A stretch of DNA of 64,000 nt from Amycolatopsis jiangsuensis. Its GTDB lineage: Bacteria; Actinomycetota; Actinomycetes; Mycobacteriales; Pseudonocardiaceae. The stretch covers positions 5,854,501-5,918,500 of the forward strand of contig NZ_JACHMG010000001.1 of NCBI RefSeq assembly GCF_014204865.1. The letters run 5' to 3'. This document shows, in pieces, positions 15,422 through 23,508 of the stretch (position 1 is its first letter; each line of letters begins with the position of its first letter). The translations under genes were made by a program, and so were the position numbers. Below the pieces are notes generated by a model, which did no database searches, was not told where the DNA came from, and saw only the letters and a list, made by a program, of their open reading frames with translations.

Positions 15422-16675
15422 ATGGGCGGCTTCGGCGCGTTCCTGCACGGTGTGCTCGACGACTTCGCCCGGCACTGGCCGCTCTACGTTTCGATCCCGG
15501 TGGTCGCCGCGCTGATCGGCTACGGCACGAAGCTGGTCGCCATCCGGATGATGTTCGCGCCGGTCGAGTTCATCGGGATCAAACCGTTCCTCGGCTGGCA
15601 GGGCATCGTGCCCAAACGGGCCGCGCGGATGGCCAGCATCGCCTGCGACACGATGACCGAGCAGCTGATCAAACCGGCCGAGGTGATCGACCGCCTCGAC
15701 GCGGGACGGATCGCCAAGGAAATCGAGAAGCCGATGCTCGCCGCGGTCGAGGACATCGTGCGGGAGGTCGCCGGGCACTACCAGGCCGGATGGTGGGAAT
15801 CGCTGCCGGAACCGGTGCAGCGGCTGGTGATCCAGCGCGTGCAGTCCGAGGCACCGCGCATGATCAAGGCCGTACTGGAACTGATTCAGTCCGATGTGGA
15901 CAGTGTGTTCGACCTCAAGGGCATGGTCGTCACCAGTCTGGTCAAGGACAAGCGCCTGCTCAACCGGATCTTCCAGGAGGCGGGCGACCAGGAGTTCACC
16001 TTCATCGCGCGCTCCGGGCTGGTGTTCGGCGGGCTGATCGGCGTGATCCAGATGGTGGCCTGGGTGCTGTTCAAGTTCCCGCCGATCATGCCGGTGTTCG
16101 GCCTGTTCACCGGCTGGTTCACCGACTGGCTGGCGCTGCGGATGATCTTCTATCCGCTGGAGGAGAAGAAGTACTTCGGCGTGCGGTGGCAGGGCCTGTT
16201 CCTCAAACGCCGTGCGGAGGTCGCCGAGGCCTACGGCGAGCTGATCGCCAGGGAGATCATCACCCCGCACAACGTGATCGAGGCGGTGCTGCGCGGTCCG
16301 CTGTCCGACCGGGTGCTGGCGCTGATCCAGCGGCAGCTGGACATCGAGCTGGGCCGGGCGGCGAACGTGGCCAAGCCGCTGCTGGTGTTCGCCATCGGCA
16401 GCCGCCGCTACCAGGACGTGAAGCTGGCCATCTCCGAGCAGATCATGGCAAGGTTGCCGGAGACCATGCGCTACCTCGAGGACTACGCCACCGACGCGAT
16501 GGACATCCGGAACGTGCTGGTGAGCAAGATGAAGCAGCTTTCGCCGCAGGAGTTCGAACAGCTGCTGCGCCCGGCGTTCCAGCAGGACGAGTGGATCCTC
16601 ATCGCGACCGGTGCGGTGCTCGGCTTCGCGGTCGGCGAGGCACAGGTACTGCTGCTGGAGCACCTCGCCGCCTGA
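15422..16675 (+). CDS. DUF445 domain-containing membrane protein
   Basis: A 417-residue protein with the DUF445 architecture: an N-terminal hydrophobic segment (LYVSIPVVAALIGYGTKLV near residue 22), a long soluble helical region, a central membrane region with GLFTGWFTDWLALRMIF (near residue 225) repeating the N-terminal GYGTKLVAIRMMF pattern, another helical stretch and a C-terminal membrane helix (IATGAVLGFAVGEA). The function of the family is unknown; YheB-like bacterial proteins have been linked to spore and envelope biology. Its 3' end, including the stop codon, is the first unit of a 40-bp tandem duplication. Confidence 0.85.
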   Translation: MGGFGAFLHGVLDDFARHWPLYVSIPVVAALIGYGTKLVAIRMMFAPVEFIGIKPFLGWQGIVPKRAARMASIACDTMTEQLIKPAEVIDRLDAGRIAKEIEKPMLAAVEDIVREVAGHYQAGWWESLPEPVQRLVIQRVQSEAPRMIKAVLELIQSDVDSVFDLKGMVVTSLVKDKRLLNRIFQEAGDQEFTFIARSGLVFGGLIGVIQMVAWVLFKFPPIMPVFGLFTGWFTDWLALRMIFYPLEEKKYFGVRWQGLFLKRRAEVAEAYGELIAREIITPHNVIEAVLRGPLSDRVLALIQRQLDIELGRAANVAKPLLVFAIGSRRYQDVKLAISEQIMARLPETMRYLEDYATDAMDIRNVLVSKMKQLSPQEFEQLLRPAFQQDEWILIATGAVLGFAVGEAQVLLLEHLAA

Positions 16676-16739
16676 AACTCTTGTGGGCGGGCTGCTGGAG
16701 CACCTCGCCGCCTGAAACTCTTGTGGGCGGGCTGCTGGG
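16651..16739 (+). repeat. 40-bp tandem duplication at gene end
   Basis: The 40-bp unit 16651-16690 is repeated exactly at 16691-16730, followed by a nine-base start of a third copy. The first unit encodes the last seven codons of the DUF445 protein (Leu-Leu-Glu-His-Leu-Ala-Ala) plus the TGA; the second is a non-coding copy between that stop and the patatin start at 16758. The perfect identity implies a recent slip or unequal exchange. Confidence 0.97.
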
Positions 16740-16757
16740 GCCGGGAGACTGACCCCC

Positions 16758-19733
16758 ATGGGTGAGTCGGGGGAGCCGTGGCCGCAGGAGATCCGGATCG
16801 CGATGACCATGGTCGGGGGCGCCAGCCTCGCCGTGTGGATGGGGGGAATCGCCACCGAAACCTCGGCGTTGCTGACCGCGTCCCGCACCAAGGGCGATCG
16901 CAGCGGTTACCGGAAGGTGCTCGATCTGCTGCACGCCACCGTGCGCCTCGACGTGCTCACCGGCACGAGCGCGGGCGGGATCAACGCGGCGTGTCTCGGG
17001 CTGGCCGAGGCGTACCGCTCCTCTCCCGCCGTGCTGCGGGACACCTGGCTGAGTGTCGGCTCGCTGGAGAACCTGATCCGCGACCCCGGCGAGGCGCAGC
17101 CGCGTTCGCTGTTCGACGGCGACCGCGTGTTGCTCGGCGAACTGGAGCGCTCGCTGCACGACATCACCGGCGCGGGCGTCGTGCCGGACGAACCGCCGGA
17201 CGTCACGGTGCTGCTGACCGGGACCATGATCGACGGCGAGACCACCCGGTACGACGACTCGCTCGGCAATCTGGTGCGGGACACCGAACATCGGATGCTG
17301 TACCGGTTCGACGGTCCACTGTGGAACAACCAGGTGCACGGCCCGCTCGCGCTCGCCGCGCGGTCCAGCGCCTCGTTCCCCGGCGCGTTCGAGCTGTCGC
17401 GCACGCCGATCGGCGCCGAGGCGGCCGACCGGATGCACCCGGACATGACCGGCTACACCGATCTGATGCGTTCGCACTGGATCACCGACGGCGGGGTGCT
17501 GGTCAACAAACCGCTCGGGCCGGCGCTGGAGGAGATCTTCGAACGGCCCTCGTCCGCGGACGTCCGGCGGTTGCTGCTCTACGTGGTGCCGACGGTCGAC
17601 GGCGACGCGGTCCCGGTGGCCTGTGATCCGGCGAATCCGCCGCTGCTCGGTTCGGCGCTGGCGAAGGTGGTCTCCACCGTGCTCAGCCAGACCATCAGCA
17701 CCGAACTCGACGAGTTGACCAGGCACAACGAATCCGTGGTCCGGGCGCGCGACACCCGGGTGGCGCTGGCGTCGTTCGGCGTGCGCAGCGGGCAGCTGGT
17801 GGACGAGCGGGTGCTGCGTGCCTACCGCGACCGCCGGGTGGCCAGGGACGCGGCCGACCTGGTCCGGGCCGCGGGCCGCCGCTATTCACTGTCGGAAAAG
17901 GACGGTGGGTGGGCGTCCGGCCGGTCCGCGCGGCTGTTCGACGTCGCCGCCGACGGGTTGCGCCACGACCTGCCCGACACGATGCCCGGGGACGCCAGCC
18001 CGGTCACGGAGATGGCGCGCTACCGCACCATGGCGCTGGACGATTCGGTGGCCACCGGCCTGCAGCTGGTCAACGCCGGGTTCCGGCTGTTCCCGGACGT
18101 CGGGCAGGCCGAGCAGCTCAACGCCGCCCGGGCGCAGCTGCACGCGGCGCGCAAGGCAGCCGCCCGCGGCGTGCGGTTGCCGGCCTGGGTCGCCCGCCAC
18201 GAGCCGCCCGCGCCGGGCACCAGCCTGCCGGACTGGATCGGGCAGCTCGCGCGGGAATGGGCCGGGCTCGGCGTTTCCGACGACGTCCGCGCCGCCTGGC
18301 CGAAGCTCGTCGCCGCGTTGCGATCCGCCGCGCCGGTGCTGCGTGCGCTCGCCGCGAAAGAGGATCGGCCCGAGGATCCCGCGGACACCGTGACCACGCT
18401 GCTGGACTGGTTCGAACTCGACGACCACACCCCCGGCGACGAGGTACTGCAGTCGCGGCTGCTCCTGCTGCACGTGGCAACCCGCGGGCTGGTCACCGAA
18501 ACGCCGTCGGTGGACCAGCGGGTCGATCTGGTCCAGGTCAGTGCGAACACGCGTACGCTGCTCGACCTGTCGCGGGCGCGGTGCGAGGACAAGCTCACCG
18601 GTGTCCAGGCGAGCAACTTCGGCGCGTTCTACAAGTCGTCGTGGCGGGCCAGTGACTGGATGTGGGGCCGGGTCGACGGCGCGGGCTGGCTGATGCAGTG
18701 CCTGCTGGATCCCGGCAGGCTGCGGATGCTGCGGGACGTCGTGGGTCGCGAGGAGTTCCGCGAGCAGGTCCGTGCCACGTTCACCGAGATCGGCTGGCAG
18801 CCGCCGGGCCCCGGCGACAACCCCGCTGCGGGCGATCTGCCCGGCCTGCGCACGCAGTTGGACGAGGAGCTGGCCTTCCTGGGCCTGGACGGCGAGCTGG
18901 CTCCGGTGGACTTCGGTGCCGAGCTGCCCTCGAGCCTTCCGGTGACCGCGATGGTGCTCGCCCGCACCCGGCAGGCGCAGATCGCCTGCGAGGAACTGCC
19001 GACGGTGGCTGAGCAGGCCGGCGAGGACGCGAAAGAAGGAAACGGAAAAGCGTCCGAGGGTTTCCGGAAATTGATTGCCGCACGGCCGCTGGAAAAGGAC
19101 GCCGAAACGTCCGGAGAAAACGCCCAGCGTGCTTTTCAGGCATGCCGGGTGTCGGCGGAACGATTCGAGGACGAACTGGGCTCGGTCCTGCTCACCAAGA
19201 CGCTGGTGAAAGCCGGGGCGGCCGGGCTGACCGCGGCCGCCACCGCGACCCGGGTGCCGAAGTCACTGCAGCCGGCGGCGAAGTTCGCGCAGGCGTGCGG
19301 GCGCAGCGCCTGGTGGGTGACCCAGGGCGCGACCAGGCTCGGCCGGCCGTGGAACCTGCTGGTCGCCGTGATCACCGTGGTCGCCGGCCTGGTGCTCAGC
19401 GGGGAGGGCGGCGCGGTCCTGCAGTGGGTCGGGCTGCCGGTCGCCGCGGGGGCGCTCGTGTTCCTCGTGGTGAGCCTGCTGACGCTGCGACGCAGGTGGC
19501 GGATGCTGCTCACGGTGCTGGCGGTACTGGTGGTGGCCGCGTTGCTGTTCGCGGCCTTCCTGCCGCCGCTGGCGCAGCCGCTGTTCGGGTGGCTGGGCTC
19601 GGTGGTCGAGGGCTGGCGCCGGGGCCAGGCCCCGCTGTGGTGGCTGGTCGTGGTGCTGCTGCTGGTGCTGCCCGCGGCGTGGACCCCGCTGGCCGCGCTC
19701 GGACGACGCATCCGCCCTGGTCGTCGCCGGTGA
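16758..19733 (+). CDS. patatin-like phospholipase/acyl hydrolase with DUF3376 region and membrane tail
   Basis: A 991-residue protein. The N-terminal 290 residues form a patatin domain with the glycine-rich oxyanion loop MVGGASLAVWMGG (near residue 17), nucleophile GTSAG (Ser about 71) and the dyad aspartate in ITDGGV (about residue 244). The long middle part corresponds to the actinobacterial DUF3376 patatin-like group. The last 130 residues have three or four hydrophobic segments and a basic end, so the enzyme is likely held at the membrane. Patatins hydrolyse acyl chains of phospholipids or lipoproteins; the substrate here is unknown. It follows the Abi-alpha and DUF445 genes, separated by the tandem duplication. 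Confidence 0.88.
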   Translation: MGESGEPWPQEIRIAMTMVGGASLAVWMGGIATETSALLTASRTKGDRSGYRKVLDLLHATVRLDVLTGTSAGGINAACLGLAEAYRSSPAVLRDTWLSVGSLENLIRDPGEAQPRSLFDGDRVLLGELERSLHDITGAGVVPDEPPDVTVLLTGTMIDGETTRYDDSLGNLVRDTEHRMLYRFDGPLWNNQVHGPLALAARSSASFPGAFELSRTPIGAEAADRMHPDMTGYTDLMRSHWITDGGVLVNKPLGPALEEIFERPSSADVRRLLLYVVPTVDGDAVPVACDPANPPLLGSALAKVVSTVLSQTISTELDELTRHNESVVRARDTRVALASFGVRSGQLVDERVLRAYRDRRVARDAADLVRAAGRRYSLSEKDGGWASGRSARLFDVAADGLRHDLPDTMPGDASPVTEMARYRTMALDDSVATGLQLVNAGFRLFPDVGQAEQLNAARAQLHAARKAAARGVRLPAWVARHEPPAPGTSLPDWIGQLAREWAGLGVSDDVRAAWPKLVAALRSAAPVLRALAAKEDRPEDPADTVTTLLDWFELDDHTPGDEVLQSRLLLLHVATRGLVTETPSVDQRVDLVQVSANTRTLLDLSRARCEDKLTGVQASNFGAFYKSSWRASDWMWGRVDGAGWLMQCLLDPGRLRMLRDVVGREEFREQVRATFTEIGWQPPGPGDNPAAGDLPGLRTQLDEELAFLGLDGELAPVDFGAELPSSLPVTAMVLARTRQAQIACEELPTVAEQAGEDAKEGNGKASEGFRKLIAARPLEKDAETSGENAQRAFQACRVSAERFEDELGSVLLTKTLVKAGAAGLTAAATATRVPKSLQPAAKFAQACGRSAWWVTQGATRLGRPWNLLVAVITVVAGLVLSGEGGAVLQWVGLPVAAGALVFLVVSLLTLRRRWRMLLTVLAVLVVAALLFAAFLPPLAQPLFGWLGSVVEGWRRGQAPLWWLVVVLLLVLPAAWTPLAALGRRIRPGRRR

Positions 19734-19932
19734 AGTTGCGCCGGGGCCGGAGAGGTCGCATGGTCGGGAGGGAGACGGCCGCACGCCCCGGGTGAGCGGC
19801 CCAGGCGCACGTCGTGCCCCGGGTACCGGTGGCTGAAACATGTTTGTGGTACTCCTCACCGGGGTAACCGCGTCCGCGCAGGTGAGGGCGGTGGACGTGG
19901 CGTGGATCGCTGGCGGCGGGAAAATTCTCTGT

Positions 19933-19946
19933 TACGTTTCCTTGGT
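19933..19946 (+). promoter_or_regulatory. candidate ectA -10 element
   Basis: TACGTT (19933-19938, fitting TANNNT) lies eight bases before the ectA ATG, and no purine-rich ribosome binding site precedes that ATG. A leaderless ectoine operon mRNA is therefore likely. The -35 region is not clear. The 213-bp upstream gap also holds a small palindrome aaacatgttt (19837-19846) and no gene. Confidence 0.4.
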
Positions 19947-20471
19947 ATGTCCGGAAAGCACTTGATCGAATCCCCGACCAAGGCCGATGGTGCCGATCTC
20001 TGGCGAATCGCGCGCGATTCACAGAAGCTCGATCTCAACTCTCCGTACGCGTACCTGTTGTGGTGCCGGGATTTCGCGGAGACTTCGGTCGTCGCCCGGG
20101 TGGACGGGGCAGCGGTGGGATTCGTGATCGCTTACCGGAGGCCGTCCGAGCCCGCTGCCGCGCTCGTCTGGCAGGTCGCGGTCGACGCTTCCCAGCGTGG
20201 GAAAGGCCTGGCCGGGAAGTTGCTGGACGGCCTGTACACCCGGCTGGTCGAGAACGGGGTGCGGTACCTGGAAACCACCATCACCCCGGACAACGAGGCG
20301 TCCATCCGGCTGTTCACGTCTTTCGCGAAACGCTGGAACACGACACTGGAGTCGAGCCGGCTGCTGGAGTCCGCGGATTTCCCGGACGACGGCGAGGGCG
20401 GGCACGAGCCCGAGGATCTGTACCGTATCGGACCGTTGCTGAACAATGGATCCGTCAATTTCGCCGAGTAG
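19947..20471 (+). CDS. ectA: L-2,4-diaminobutyrate N-acetyltransferase
   Basis: A 174-residue GNAT acetyltransferase, the first gene of ectABCD. It acetylates L-2,4-diaminobutyrate at the gamma-amino group with acetyl-CoA. The acetyl-CoA-binding motif A region VAVDASQRGKGLAGKLL (near residue 76) and TITPDNEASIRLF (near residue 109) are well conserved, as is LDLNSPYAYLLWCRDF for substrate binding. ATG 19947 is preferred over the upstream GTG at 19902 because it gives the family N-terminus and sits behind a -10 element. EctB follows 18 bp downstream. The operon supports osmotic adaptation in the cytoplasm. Confidence 0.96.
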   Translation: MSGKHLIESPTKADGADLWRIARDSQKLDLNSPYAYLLWCRDFAETSVVARVDGAAVGFVIAYRRPSEPAAALVWQVAVDASQRGKGLAGKLLDGLYTRLVENGVRYLETTITPDNEASIRLFTSFAKRWNTTLESSRLLESADFPDDGEGGHEPEDLYRIGPLLNNGSVNFAE

Positions 20472-20489
20472 GAGCGAAAGAACAACGTC

Positions 20490-21737
20490 ATGAGCATCTT
20501 CGAAGAGCTCGAATCGGAAGTCCGCAGCTACAGCCGGGGGTGGCCGGTCGTGTTCGACCGCGCCCAGGGCAGCTGGCTCCACCGCGAGGACGGCAAGCCC
20601 TACCTCGACTTCTTCGCCGGCGCCGGCGCGCTCAACTACGGGCACAACAACCCGGTGCTCAAGCAGGCGCTGATCGACTACCTGCAGCGTGACGGCGTGA
20701 TGCACTCGCTGGACATGTTCACCGTCGCGAAGCGGGACTTCCTGGAGGCTTTCCAGGAGCGCATTCTCCGTCCGCGCGAGCTGGACTACAAGATCGTGTT
20801 CCCCGGTCCCGGCGGCGCCAACGCGGTCGAGGCCGCGCTGAAGCTGGCCCGCAAGGTGACCGGCAAGGAATCGGTCATCAACTTCACCAACGCCTTCCAC
20901 GGGATGACGCTGGGCGCGTTGTCGGTCACCGGCAACTCGATGAAGCGCGGCGGCGCCGGTATCCCGCTGGTGCACGCCACGCCGATGCCCTACGACAAGT
21001 ACTTCGACGGCGCGTTCCCGGACTTCCTCTACTTCGAGAAGCTGCTCGAGGACTCCGGCAGCGGGCTCAACGAACCGGCCGCGGTGATCGTCGAGGGCGT
21101 CCAGGGCGAGGGCGGCATCAACGCCGCGCGCCTGGAGTGGCTGAAGGGCCTCGACGACCTGTGCAAGCGGCACGGCATCCTGCTCATCCTCGACGACGTG
21201 CAGATGGGCTGCGGCCGCACCGGCCCGTTCTTCAGCTTCGAGGACGCGGGCATCAAACCGGACATGATCTGCCTGTCCAAGTCCATCAGCGGATACGGCA
21301 TCCCGATGGCGCTCACGCTCATCAAGCCGGAGCTGGACGTGTGGGAGCCGGGTGAGCACAACGGCACTTTCCGCGGCATCAGCCCGGCGTTCGTGACCGC
21401 CGCCGCGGCGCTGCGCGAGTTCTGGAGCGACGACGAGCTGGAGAAGTCCACGAAAGCCAAGGGCGAGCGCATCGGCGACGCCTTCAAGCAGCTCGTCGAG
21501 CGCTACCCCGACGCCAACCTCGTTGCCAAGGGCCGTGGTCTCGCCCGCGGCGTCGAGTTCGCCGACGGCAAGCTCGCCGGCGCGGTGTGCAAGGAAGCCT
21601 TCGACCGGGGTCTGCTGATGGAGACCTCAGGTCCCGACGGCGAGGTGATGAAGCTGCTGCCGCCGCTCACCCTCACCGACGACGAACTCGGCAAGGGCCT
21701 GTCGATCATCGACGAGTCCGTCGCCGCTGTCCTCTAG
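20490..21737 (+). CDS. ectB: diaminobutyrate-2-oxoglutarate transaminase
   Basis: A 415-residue class III PLP aminotransferase that makes L-2,4-diaminobutyrate from aspartate-4-semialdehyde with glutamate as amino donor. Conserved elements are FPGPGGANAVEAALKLARK (near residue 105, PLP phosphate), IVEGVQGEGGIN (near residue 198), the aspartate in LILDDVQMGCGRTG (near residue 232) and the PLP-binding lysine in LSKSISGYG (near residue 265). The length is normal for EctB. It lies between ectA and ectC in one transcription unit. Confidence 0.97.
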   Translation: MSIFEELESEVRSYSRGWPVVFDRAQGSWLHREDGKPYLDFFAGAGALNYGHNNPVLKQALIDYLQRDGVMHSLDMFTVAKRDFLEAFQERILRPRELDYKIVFPGPGGANAVEAALKLARKVTGKESVINFTNAFHGMTLGALSVTGNSMKRGGAGIPLVHATPMPYDKYFDGAFPDFLYFEKLLEDSGSGLNEPAAVIVEGVQGEGGINAARLEWLKGLDDLCKRHGILLILDDVQMGCGRTGPFFSFEDAGIKPDMICLSKSISGYGIPMALTLIKPELDVWEPGEHNGTFRGISPAFVTAAAALREFWSDDELEKSTKAKGERIGDAFKQLVERYPDANLVAKGRGLARGVEFADGKLAGAVCKEAFDRGLLMETSGPDGEVMKLLPPLTLTDDELGKGLSIIDESVAAVL

Positions 21738-21761
21738 TAACAACCCGAAAAGGAGCCGATT

Positions 21762-22148
21762 TTGCTGGTCCGCACGCTGGATGAAGTCACCGACACCGAC
21801 GCTGACATCAAGACCCCGAACTGGCGCAGCAAGCGCGTCATCCTCGCCAAGGAGGGCATCGGGTTCTCGGTGCACGAGACCACGCTGTACGCGGGCACGG
21901 TGAACGACTTCTGGTACGCCAACCACATCGAGGCCGTCTTCGTCACCTCCGGGGAAGGCGAGGTCGAGAACAAGGCGACCGGCGAGGTGTTCCCGCTCAA
22001 GCCGGGCACCATCTACGTGCTCAACGACCACGACAAGCACCAGGTCCGGCCGAAGACCGAGATCAAGTGCGTGTGCGTGTTCAACCCGCCGGTCACCGGC
22101 CGGGAGGTGCACGACGAGAACGGCGTGTACCCGCTGATCACCGAATAA
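21762..22148 (+). CDS. ectC: ectoine synthase
   Basis: A 128-residue cupin that cyclises N-gamma-acetyl-diaminobutyrate to ectoine. The N-terminal MLVRTLDEV, the GFSVHETTLYAGTVNDFWYA region with metal and substrate ligands, and the C-terminal ICVFNPPVTGxE-type segment are typical. The start codon is TTG at 21762, supported by AAAGGAG seven bases upstream and by the canonical N-terminus. It follows ectB by 24 bp and is followed by ectD. Confidence 0.97.
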   Translation: MLVRTLDEVTDTDADIKTPNWRSKRVILAKEGIGFSVHETTLYAGTVNDFWYANHIEAVFVTSGEGEVENKATGEVFPLKPGTIYVLNDHDKHQVRPKTEIKCVCVFNPPVTGREVHDENGVYPLITE

Positions 22149-22225
22149 ACCCCGAGTTCTCCCGAACTCCTCCCACCAGCCGCGAGAAAGAGACGAAACA
22201 CCAGAAGAGCAGGAGGCGAACAGCT

Positions 22226-23128
22226 GTGACGCTGATGGACACCCGGGTCGACGACGGCTATCCGACCCGGATCACCGGTACGCCGGAGCGGCTTCCGCGC
22301 GTGCACCCCACGGTGTGGGGTTCCGAGGCAGACGGCCCCATCGACGCCGCCACCCTGGCGAACCACGACGCCAAGGGTTACACGGTCACCGAAGGCCTGC
22401 TGTCCCCCGGTGAGGTCCAAACGTACTGGCAGGAGCTGGTCCGGCTGTCGTCCGGCGACGGCGTTGCCGACGACGAGCGGGTGATCACCGAGGCTCGCAC
22501 CGGTGAGGTCCGGTCGATCTTCGATGTGCACGAGACGTCCGAGCTGATCGCCGAACTGGTCCGGGATCCGCGGGTGCTCGACCGGGCCCGGCAGATCCTC
22601 GGCTCCGAGGTCTACATCCACCAGAGCCGGGTCAACTACATGCCCGGGTTCAAGGGCTCCGGCTTCTACTGGCATTCGGACTTCGAGACGTGGCACGCCG
22701 AGGACGGCATGCCCATACCGCGTGCGGTCAGCTGCTCCATCGCGCTCACCGACAACTACGTGTTCAACGGCGGGCTCATGGTCATGCCGGGTTCGCAGCG
22801 CACGTTCGTGCAGTGCGCGGGCGAGACGCCGGAGGACAACTACAAGAGCTCGCTGAAGGACCAGCGGGTGGGCGTACCGCGGGAGGACGACATCACCGCG
22901 ATGGCGGCCGAGCACGGGATCGACCAGTTCACCGGCGCCGCTGGCTCGGCGCTGTGGTTCGACTCGAACATCATGCACGGCTCGTCGAACAACATCACCC
23001 CGTACCCGCGGTCGAACATCTTCCTGGTCTTCAACAGCGTGGAGAACGCGCTGCAGGAGCCGTTCGCGGCCGGTGCGCCGCGGCCGTCGTTCATCGCCGG
23101 ACGGGACAGCACACCGGTCACCCGGTGA
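22226..23128 (+). CDS. ectD: ectoine 5-hydroxylase
   Basis: A 300-residue Fe(II)/2-oxoglutarate dioxygenase that converts ectoine to 5-hydroxyectoine. The iron triad is visible: His150 and Asp152 in WHSDFETWH and His251 in NIMHGSS. The EctD signature region FYWHSDFETWHAEDGMP is intact. The GTG at 22226 is nine bases after AGGAGG; the ATG at 22235 is too far from it. It is the last gene of the ect operon, so the strain should make both ectoine and hydroxyectoine. Confidence 0.97.
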   Translation: MTLMDTRVDDGYPTRITGTPERLPRVHPTVWGSEADGPIDAATLANHDAKGYTVTEGLLSPGEVQTYWQELVRLSSGDGVADDERVITEARTGEVRSIFDVHETSELIAELVRDPRVLDRARQILGSEVYIHQSRVNYMPGFKGSGFYWHSDFETWHAEDGMPIPRAVSCSIALTDNYVFNGGLMVMPGSQRTFVQCAGETPEDNYKSSLKDQRVGVPREDDITAMAAEHGIDQFTGAAGSALWFDSNIMHGSSNNITPYPRSNIFLVFNSVENALQEPFAAGAPRPSFIAGRDSTPVTR

Positions 23129-23508
23129 CCAGCGCCACGGTGACCCCCCGGTGGGTCGCCGGTAGCGGGGAATGCGCAGCCTGTTACGTTGTCGCCACTC
23201 CGCACGGGGCCTGCCGGTCCCACCGTGGAGCGACGTTGTCCACTGCGGTCCGGGTTCTTCGCTCGGGGTGAGCCCACCCGTACCGCCAGGGGACAGCCGG
23301 AAATCGGGTGGACCGCGCCCCCTGGCGGCCCGGCCGATGTTCACCGAGCCCGGCCCCGCGCCATCAGATCGGGACTGATGACGCGGAGCCGGGCTCGTCT
23401 CGTCCCGCGGGCCGGGATCACCCCCCCGGGGAGCGGTTTCTGCCGGTGCTTCTCCGGCGGTAAGTTGACCACTCTGGCTGGGGATGAGCCCGGGAGGTGC
23501 GCGCGAGC
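23129..23508. other. 380-bp intergenic stretch with terminator hairpin
   Basis: This gap lies between ectD and the SARP gene. Its main content is the long hairpin annotated at 23345-23397. A TACGTT hexamer at 23185-23190 in the context ctgttacgtt, shared over ten bases with the region before ectA, may be a second promoter. I see no convincing coding frame. The last part before 23509 should carry the SARP promoter. Confidence 0.7.
23345..23397. terminator. long hairpin after the ectoine operon
   Basis: Arms 23345-23367 and 23375-23397 pair over 23 positions with only two mismatches, around a 7-nt loop. It is about 220 bp downstream of ectD and 111 bp upstream of the SARP start. No T-tract follows. 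It most likely ends ect transcription; binding of a regulator as DNA or attenuation of the SARP transcript are alternatives. Confidence 0.7.

Noticed and set aside
19837..19846. aaacatgttt palindrome upstream of ectA as an operator
   Set aside because: A 10-bp palindrome about 110 bp from the start is weak evidence and no EctR-like MarR gene is adjacent, so I mention it only within the ectA promoter entry.
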